Source of the DNA: Echinicola vietnamensis DSM 17526
GTDB lineage: Bacteria; Bacteroidota; Bacteroidia; Cytophagales; Cyclobacteriaceae
Direction of reading: 5' to 3'
Assembly (NCBI RefSeq): GCF_000325705.1
Contig: NC_019904.1
Location: 2,792,001-2,856,000 of the forward strand
DNA: 64,000 nt
Shown: positions 58,924 to 64,000 of the stretch, in pieces
How the letters are laid out: each line of letters starts with the position of its first letter
Numbering within the stretch: position 1 is the first letter of the stretch
Notes under the pieces: generated by a model
The model's input: the letters and a program-made list of their open reading frames with translations, nothing else
Database searches by the model: none
What the model was told of the DNA's origin: nothing
Translations under genes and position numbers: made by a program

Positions 58924-58953
58924 CAAAATTAGTGAAAAGTTAATTGGTCCAAA
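58924..58953 (-). promoter_or_regulatory. Promoter of the DUF3050 gene
   Basis: Minus strand: TTTG (plus 58950-58953), 18-nt spacer, perfect TAATTTTG (plus 58924-58931). Confidence 0.6.
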
Positions 58954-58977
58954 CATAAGGCACGAAAAAGAACGGTG

Positions 58978-60174
58978 CTAATGGCTGTTTCCGTTGAAAG
59001 GATTGAAATTTCTGCTTCCTACGCTCATGCCTACAGCCCTACAAACGGTTTTTTCTCCATATTTTACATTGATACGATCCAGGGCCTGGTAGAGCTTGAT
59101 GCTGTCTTCTGTGTCTTCAAAAAGGTTGATCTGGTAATGCCCATGTACCAGGGCACTGAACCTGATGCCTATCAAACGGATAAGCATTCGGCGGTTGTAA
59201 AGTTTTCTGAACAGGTCCTTGACTACCGGCAAAAGGGTGTGGTCCGCTGCGGTGTACGGGATACGTTGTTGCATGGTATGGGTGTCAAAATCCGAATAGC
59301 GGATTTTGACACTTGCGCAGCAGGTGAGTTGATGGTTTTTGCGCAGCTTGGTTGCCAGCTGTTCGGTCATGGCGACTAAGGTGGCCTCGAGCATTTTTAC
59401 ATCAATGGTGTCTTGGCTGAAGGTGTTTTCGGTAGAGATGGATTTTGCTTCAGAATAGGGCACTACCAGGCTTTTGTCGATCCCATTGGCCTTGTTCCAT
59501 AGTAATTTTCCGTTTTTGCCAAAAGCACTTTCCAGCAGTTCTTGTGGCATGGTTTGCAGCGTTTGGATCTTTTTTACCCCCATTCCGTAGAGGCTGTGGG
59601 CAGTCTTTTCGCCGATCATCGGGATTTTTCTTATCGAGAGAGGGGCCAAAAAAGGTTTTTCACTGCCATAAGGAACCTCTTTTTCGTTGTTGGGCTTGGC
59701 TTCTCCAGTGGCTACCTTGGATACGGTTTTGTTTTCAGAAAGCCCCAATGAAATGGGAAGCCCTGTTTCCTTGATGATTTTTTGGCGCAATTCGTGGGCC
59801 ATTTTAAAACAGCCGAAAAAACGGTCCATTCCGGAATAATCAATGTAAAACTCGTCAATGGAGGATTTCTCGAATAAGGGAACGCTTTCGCGAATGATCT
59901 CGGTGATTTCATGGGATTTTTGACTGTAGCGTTCACTGTCGCCCCTGATGATCAATGCTTCAGGACAGAGCTGTCTGGCGGTCCGCATGGGCATGGCCGA
60001 GTGGATGCCGTACACGCGGGCTTCGTAGCTGCATGAAGCCACGACGCCTCTATCTCCGGTGCCGCCAATGAGAATGGGCCTCCCCTTAAGCCTGTTGTCA
60101 AAAAGGCGCTCGACGGAAACAAAGAATGAGTCCAAGTCCATATGGACGATACTTCGTTTATTTGCAGTGACCAT
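58978..60174 (-). CDS. dinB: DNA polymerase IV (DinB, Y family)
   Basis: 398 residues from the ATG at 60174; the open frame further upstream covers the promoter. Error-prone translesion polymerase. Catalytic motifs: IVHMDLDSFFVSVERLF (metal Asp and steric-gate Phe region) and SIDEFYIDYSGMD (Asp-Glu). The palm/fingers/thumb (to about 230) and little-finger domain (about 245-350) are complete. A C-terminal tail of about 40 residues ends near SVGSRNFNPFNGNSH; I see no clear beta-clamp motif there. Its promoter contains a perfect palindrome. Confidence 0.95.
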   Translation of the reverse strand: MVTANKRSIVHMDLDSFFVSVERLFDNRLKGRPILIGGTGDRGVVASCSYEARVYGIHSAMPMRTARQLCPEALIIRGDSERYSQKSHEITEIIRESVPLFEKSSIDEFYIDYSGMDRFFGCFKMAHELRQKIIKETGLPISLGLSENKTVSKVATGEAKPNNEKEVPYGSEKPFLAPLSIRKIPMIGEKTAHSLYGMGVKKIQTLQTMPQELLESAFGKNGKLLWNKANGIDKSLVVPYSEAKSISTENTFSQDTIDVKMLEATLVAMTEQLATKLRKNHQLTCCASVKIRYSDFDTHTMQQRIPYTAADHTLLPVVKDLFRKLYNRRMLIRLIGIRFSALVHGHYQINLFEDTEDSIKLYQALDRINVKYGEKTVCRAVGMSVGSRNFNPFNGNSH

Positions 60175-60191
60175 AACGTTTATATTATGAA

Positions 60192-60222
60192 TAAAATTAA
60201 GTTTATTATATAAACTTCTCAA
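60192..60222 (-). promoter_or_regulatory. dinB promoter with a palindromic operator in the spacer
   Basis: Minus strand: TTG (plus 60220-60222), 20-nt spacer, TAATTTTA (plus 60192-60199). A perfect palindrome AAGTTTAT-TAT-ATAAACTT occupies 60199-60217, filling nearly the whole spacer. A bound protein would block RNA polymerase. The start site would lie only about 11 nt before the ATG. Confidence 0.55.
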
Positions 60223-60429
60223 GTGTAACCACCAAGGTATTGGGACACTTACTGTCTTTTTGAGGGCTAGAAAGGAAGTGTTTTTGTAGGGAAAAGGGAA
60301 ATGGTGTCATAAAAATGCTGGACGGTTTTTGACCAAATAGGGTTATGGATAACTTTACTAGAATGCAACTATTCACCTATGATGGATGTTGGAGAGGTAT
60401 GTTTTATCCATTATTTTTAGATTTGATAT

Positions 60430-60891
60430 ATGGAAGCTATTCGTATTATTCCTTTTACTCCTACGCTGCAGCCTTATTTTGAAGCAATCAACAAGGCTTG
60501 GATCAATGAACATTTCACCTTGGAACCGGTTGATATAGCCGTTTTGGAAAATCCCCAAGAGAATTTGCTGGATAAAGGCGGTGCGGTGATTTTTGCGGTA
60601 TTGGAGGAGGAGATTGTAGGTACCGTGGCCTTAAAGGAGCATGCTGCCGGCGTTTATGAAATGACCAAAATGGGAGTGGTTCCTGCAGCTCAGGGCAAGA
60701 AGGTAGGTTGGGCCCTGGCAATGGCCATCTTGGAGGTAGCCAGGGGAATGGGAGGCCGCAAAGTGGTGCTCTATAGCAGCAGAAAGCTGATCCCTGCGAT
60801 CAATATGTACCGAAAAATGGGATTTAGAGAAGTGGTACCCGAAGCAGGGAAATATGCCCGGTGTGATATTAAAATGGAAATAGACCTTTGA
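60430..60891 (+). CDS. GNAT-family N-acetyltransferase
   Basis: 153 residues. GNAT fold with the acetyl-CoA loop at VVPAAQGKKVGWALAMAILEVARG (Q/R-x-x-G-x-G/A variant QGKKVG) and C-terminal INMYRKMGFREV. Substrate unknown. It overlaps the next GNAT gene by one base (TGATG), so the pair is coupled. Confidence 0.88.
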   Translation: MEAIRIIPFTPTLQPYFEAINKAWINEHFTLEPVDIAVLENPQENLLDKGGAVIFAVLEEEIVGTVALKEHAAGVYEMTKMGVVPAAQGKKVGWALAMAILEVARGMGGRKVVLYSSRKLIPAINMYRKMGFREVVPEAGKYARCDIKMEIDL

Positions 60892-61343
60892 TGAAAAACC
60901 AGGAGAAACCAGAAATCGTAATTCGGGGAGGCACCATTGCAGAAGTGCTCTCCCTGAGCGTGGCCATACCGGAGTTTGAGCAGCCTTATGGGGACGAAGC
61001 TTATGCTGAGCGGTTGAAGAGTAATCCCCATTTGATTCTGGTGGCCGAGTATGGGGGGAAGCTCGTGGGGTTTAAGGTGGGCTATGCCACGGACGAAAAG
61101 ACCTTTTATTCCTGGATGGGGGGAGTGTTGCCGGCATTTCGGCGCAATGGCATAGCGGGAATCCTAGCGGAAGTACAGACCGACTGGGCGAAGAAATCGG
61201 GCTATCAAAAGCTGGTGTTCAAAACCAGGAACATCCACAGCGACATGATTCGGTTTGGGCTGAAACGAGGGTTTATGATTACCGAGCTGATCAAGCGGGA
61301 CAAGCCGGAGGACCATAGAATTATCATGGAAAAAAAGATTTAG
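60891..61343 (+). CDS. Second GNAT-family N-acetyltransferase
   Basis: 150 residues from the ATG at 60891, which shares its A with the previous stop. Acetyl-CoA loop GVLPAFRRNGIAGILAEVQTDWA (RRNGIA) and C-terminal GLKRGFMITELIK. Only distantly similar to its neighbour, so a divergent pair rather than a recent duplication. Substrate unknown. Confidence 0.88.
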   Translation: MKNQEKPEIVIRGGTIAEVLSLSVAIPEFEQPYGDEAYAERLKSNPHLILVAEYGGKLVGFKVGYATDEKTFYSWMGGVLPAFRRNGIAGILAEVQTDWAKKSGYQKLVFKTRNIHSDMIRFGLKRGFMITELIKRDKPEDHRIIMEKKI

Positions 61344-61459
61344 GGAGAACCAGCCTGATTATCAGGCCTGCATAAATAACCAAAGATTTTTTGAAGAATA
61401 AATGTTGATTGATCCCTTGGAGTAAAAAGGATATCTTTCTACTTTTGCAAACCTATCCT

Positions 61460-61542
61460 GCGCACGTGGTGAAACTGGTAGACACGCCATCTTGAGGGGG
61501 TGGTGCCCTATGGGCGTGGAGGTTCGAATCCTCTCGTGCGCA
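61460..61542 (+). tRNA. tRNA-Leu (anticodon GAG)
   Basis: Acceptor stem GCGCACG/CGTGCGC, D arm GTG...CAC, anticodon stem CCATC/GGTGG around TTGAGGG (anticodon GAG, reads CUC/CUU), class II variable arm TGCCCTATGGGCGT, and T arm GGAGG-TTCGAAT-CCTCT. Discriminator A at 61542; CCA is not encoded. A terminator hairpin starts 2 bases later. Confidence 0.95.
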
Positions 61543-61543
61543 C

Positions 61544-61587
61544 AAAAAGGCCTTTCGGTAATTACCGAAGGGCCTTTTGTGTTTTTT
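61544..61587 (+). terminator. Intrinsic terminator of tRNA-Leu
   Basis: A near-perfect 15-bp stem (AAAAGGCC..CGGT with ACCG..GGCCTTTT) around AATT, followed by TTTT-GTG-TTTTTT. Confidence 0.88.
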
Positions 61588-61634
61588 GGAGCTAGGCAGA
61601 AGAGGGAAACATGTTCTTTTTTGGTTTCTATTTG

Positions 61635-61712
61635 GCTACGGATGAACGTTGATAAACACAGATAGGAAGCTTAAGGTATTGCAAATCTGTGTTCATCCCT
61701 TTTATCCGTGGC
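61635..61712. repeat. Long imperfect inverted repeat
   Basis: Arms 61635-61663 and 61685-61712 pair over most of their length (outer GC-ACGGAT and inner ACACAGAT blocks exact apart from single mismatches), with a 21-nt loop. The ATCTGTGTTCATC...ATCCGTGG pattern is a common intergenic element in Bacteroidota. Confidence 0.6.
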
Positions 61713-61765
61713 TTAAAATAATTTTAATAAAAAGGCCAAAAGCCCCAAAGGGCTCCCAAATGGTT

Positions 61766-61878
61766 CGGATTTATAATCCGGTTAAAGGAGGATGGCAAAT
61801 CCCGAGAAGCGTGGTGCATGATGAATTTCCAAGCGCATTACAAATGCCTTGCTCGGTAAGTCGCTCGTTGCAAACGAG
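61766..61878. repeat. Array of four small hairpins (REP-like)
   Basis: CGGATT-TAT-AATCCG (61766-61780), GGAT-GGCAA-ATCC (61790-61802), GCATT-ACA-AATGC (61835-61847) and CTCGTT-GCA-AACGAG (61864-61878) follow each other. Stems differ but the cores are alike. Resembles REP sequences mobilised by Y1 (RAYT) transposases; none is encoded here. Confidence 0.5.
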
Positions 61879-62118
61879 GGTTTGTCAGGAATAAAAAATC
61901 GATTTAGCTATTAGTGCACGTGCCTTAGTTTAATATTGATGTTTTTGTTTTCTTTCGAAAAGGGTAAAAAACTTCCATTCGGTTTCTTTTGACACAGAGA
62001 TTGAAAACTTGTATTAATATTTTTAATTTTATGGTTTTACTTTTTTAAAAAAATAACTAAATAGAGGCCTCGTTATTCTATTTGCAAGGTAGTACCTGAT
62101 TTAATCCCCTTTATCGTT

Positions 62119-64000
62119 ATGTGGAGACATCTTAGCTTTTCGTCATTACTGAAATATCCGTTGTTTGTGTTTATGTGCCTAGGGATGGCATTTTTGGCCT
62201 ATGGGCAGGAGGAAAGTGAGCCTTTGTACAAACAGGCCACTGTTCCGGTGGACCAACGGGTGGAAGACCTTTTGGGCAGGATGACACTGGAGGAAAAAGT
62301 GGGGCAGCTGTCTACCTTGCTTGGATGGAAGATGTATGAAAAAAGGGACGATCATGTCAAGGTCAGCAAAGCCTTTGAAGAGGCGGTGCAGCAGCAACAT
62401 ATCGGTATGCTGTGGGCGACTTTGCGAGCAGATCCCTGGACACAGAAGACATTGGTCACGGGCCTGAACCCCAAGCAAGCAGCGGAAGCAACCAATGCCA
62501 TGCAAAAATATGTCCTTGAAAATACCCGTTTGGGAATTCCGATGATGTTGGCCGAGGAATGTCCGCATGGGCACATGGCCATAGGCACGACGGTTTTTCC
62601 TACCTCCATCGGTCAGGCAAGCACGTGGAATCCTGCGCTCATCCAGGAGATGGCGGCAGCGATTGCTTTGGAGGCCAGGCTGCAGGGAGGACATATTGGC
62701 TATGGGCCGGTGCTGGACCTGGCGAGAGAGCCCCGGTGGTCTCGTGTGGAGGAGACATACGGAGAAGATCCCTATATCAATAGCCAGATGGGAAGGGCCA
62801 TGGTGAGTGGGTTTCAAGGGGAGAGCATTGCATCTGGAAAAAATGTGATTTCAACGCTAAAGCATTTCACAGCCTACGGGGTGCCCGAGGGGGGGCATAA
62901 TGGGACCAGCGTAAGTGTGGGGCAGCGGGAGCTGCATGAAAGTTATTTGCCCCCATTCAAGGCAGCGGTAGCGGAAGGGGCACTTTCCGTCATGACAGCC
63001 TATAACTCCATCGATGGTGTGCCGTGTACCTCCAACGGACATTTGTTAAATGATGTCCTCCGTGATGATTGGGGATTTAATGGTTTTGTAGTTTCCGATT
63101 TGGGCAGCATTAGCGGTCTGCGTGGCAGTCACCATGTGACAGAAACGGCAGAAGGAGCGGCACAATTGGCCATTAATGCCGGAGTGGATTCGGATTTGGG
63201 CGGTTATGGGTTTGGGAAGAACCTCTTGGCGGCTGTTCAGGCTGGTGGCGTTTCCCAAGAGGTGTTGGATGAAGCCGTACGCCGGGTGTTGAAGGTGAAG
63301 TTTGATATGGGGCTTTTTGAAAATCCTTATGTGGATCCTTCAAAGGCAGAAAGCCTCGTAAGATCAGCCAAACACATTGCGTTGGCGCGAAAAGTAGCCC
63401 GTGAATCCGTGGTGCTTTTAAAGAATGAAAATGATCTTCTTCCCTTGCGGAAAAAGGTAAATAGCATAGCAGTTATCGGCCCGAATGCCGATAATACGTA
63501 TAACCAGCTAGGAGACTATACCGCTCCCCAGCCGAATGAAAATGTGGTGACGGTTTTGGAAGGGATAAAAAATAAAGTAGGCAAGGATGTTCGGGTGAAT
63601 TATGTCAAAGGATGTGCTATCCGTGATACCACCCAAAGTGAAATTGGCAAAGCAGCATCTTTGGCCGCTCGGTCTGATGTGGCGGTAGTGGTGCTGGGCG
63701 GATCAAGTGCACGGGACTTTGATACAGAATATGAAGAAACCGCAGCGGCGAAAGTCAGTGAGGCGGAAGAAGGTCAGGTGATCAGTGATATGGAGAGTGG
63801 GGAAGGTTTTGACCGGATGACACTGGACCTGTTGGGTGATCAGCTCAAATTGGTGCAAGCTGTTCAGGCCACTGGTACGCCTGTTGTGGTGGTATTGATC
63901 AAGGGACGTCCGCTAAACCTCAACTGGATAGATGAACATGTGCCGGCAATTGTCGATGCTTGGTATCCAGGACAGGAAGGAGGCAATGCCATTGCAGATG
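62119..64000 (+). CDS. Secreted GH3 beta-glycosidase (5' part, runs off the window)
   Basis: At least 627 residues; no stop before the right edge. Signal peptide about 1-34 (FLCLG-like core, ending AYGQ). The GH3 barrel starts near residue 45 (RMTLEEKVGQL). Characteristic segments: AEECPHGHMAIGTTVFP, GPVLDLAREPRWSRVEETYGEDP, KHFTAYG and SDLGSISGL, whose Asp327 is the expected nucleophile. The alpha/beta sandwich domain follows (about 430 on, ESVVLLKNENDLLPL). Likely a beta-glucosidase or beta-xylosidase of the BglX type. With GH29 at 6.9 kb it fits a polysaccharide-degrading lifestyle. Confidence 0.92.
   Translation, partial: MWRHLSFSSLLKYPLFVFMCLGMAFLAYGQEESEPLYKQATVPVDQRVEDLLGRMTLEEKVGQLSTLLGWKMYEKRDDHVKVSKAFEEAVQQQHIGMLWATLRADPWTQKTLVTGLNPKQAAEATNAMQKYVLENTRLGIPMMLAEECPHGHMAIGTTVFPTSIGQASTWNPALIQEMAAAIALEARLQGGHIGYGPVLDLAREPRWSRVEETYGEDPYINSQMGRAMVSGFQGESIASGKNVISTLKHFTAYGVPEGGHNGTSVSVGQRELHESYLPPFKAAVAEGALSVMTAYNSIDGVPCTSNGHLLNDVLRDDWGFNGFVVSDLGSISGLRGSHHVTETAEGAAQLAINAGVDSDLGGYGFGKNLLAAVQAGGVSQEVLDEAVRRVLKVKFDMGLFENPYVDPSKAESLVRSAKHIALARKVARESVVLLKNENDLLPLRKKVNSIAVIGPNADNTYNQLGDYTAPQPNENVVTVLEGIKNKVGKDVRVNYVKGCAIRDTTQSEIGKAASLAARSDVAVVVLGGSSARDFDTEYEETAAAKVSEAEEGQVISDMESGEGFDRMTLDLLGDQLKLVQAVQATGTPVVVVLIKGRPLNLNWIDEHVPAIVDAWYPGQEGGNAIAD

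Larger units (their letters stand above)
61588..62118. other. Repeat-rich spacer between tRNA-Leu and the GH3 gene
   Basis: 531 bases without a gene, holding the two repeat features above and an AGCCC/GGGCT hairpin (61741-61754). The last 150 bases are AT-rich and must include the GH3 promoter; TCTATTTG near 62078 is a one-mismatch -7 box. Confidence 0.4.

Noticed and set aside
60418..60425. TAGATTTG as the promoter of the first GNAT gene
   Set aside because: A perfect -7 match but only 4 bases before the ATG and without a TTG at a fitting distance; it would give a leaderless mRNA.
61766..61878. CRISPR array
   Set aside because: The hairpins share no repeat sequence, spacing is irregular and no cas gene is present.
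61649..61894. 81-codon frame after tRNA-Leu
   Set aside because: It reads straight through the inverted repeat and the hairpin array, so it is a product of repeats rather than a gene.

Overview
The window looks like a chromosomal segment of a Bacteroidota bacterium of the Cytophagales type (an Echinicola/Algoriphagus/Cyclobacterium-like genome is my best guess). This rests on type III glutamine synthetase, the lipoprotein TamA homologue (TamL) downstream of TamB, GSCFA and DUF5683 proteins, a type I signal peptidase with a long insertion, and many promoters of the Bacteroidota form TTG-N18-21-TAnnTTTG, with few clear Shine-Dalgarno sequences. Nearly everything is core or housekeeping. I see no prophage, insertion sequence, CRISPR array or secondary-metabolite cluster.

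Layout. 1-10.1 kb: an ABC-type permease, a DUF805 membrane protein, MtaB, glutamine synthetase III, a creatininase-family amidohydrolase, a secreted GH29 alpha-L-fucosidase, RmlA and an outer-membrane barrel. 10.5-14.5 kb: a YaeR-like VOC protein, a single-domain response regulator overlapping CorA, and groES-groEL. 14.6-18 kb: an unknown protein, a lipoprotein gene that appears broken by two frameshifts upstream of an outer-membrane barrel gene, and a sterol-desaturase-family enzyme. 18-22.7 kb: one minus-strand operon, miaB - sigma54 activator - lptE - TPR-like protein - secG. 23-30.4 kb: tamB-tamL. 30.4-37.6 kb: mgsA-pfkA, then GSCFA-DUF255-priA. 37.8-43.4 kb: small proteins, rpsF-rpsR-rplI, a coiled-coil membrane protein, two methyltransferases, apaG and ung. 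43.5-51.6 kb: parA-parB-DUF5683-dapB-lepB, then yidC and pyrG. 51.7-58 kb: small unknowns, cca, a TPR protein, an S41 protease lipoprotein and a WecA/MraY-type glycan initiator. 58-64 kb: DUF3050, dinB, two GNATs, tRNA-Leu(GAG), a repeat-rich spacer and the start of a GH3 glycosidase running off the window.

The genes group into envelope biogenesis (LptE, SecG, TamB/TamL, YidC, LepB, WecA-like), translation and tRNA maturation (MtaB, MiaB, Cca, S6/S18/L9, tRNA-Leu), DNA maintenance (PriA, Ung, DinB, ParAB), central metabolism (GSIII, PfkA, MgsA, PyrG, DapB) and glycan use (GH29, GH3).

The least expected signals are regulatory or degenerative. They are: the doubly frameshifted lipoprotein gene with an A11 tract; a perfect palindrome filling the -33/-7 spacer of the dinB promoter; a consensus promoter about 230 nt ahead of the WecA-like gene with a leader containing a small ORF and hairpin; TGAC-N4-GTCA palindromes near 12.4, 14.6 and 16.95 kb; an inverted DnaA-box-like pair between parA and yidC; and a run of four related small hairpins at 61.77-61.88 kb. 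I did not find a clearly new multi-gene system.
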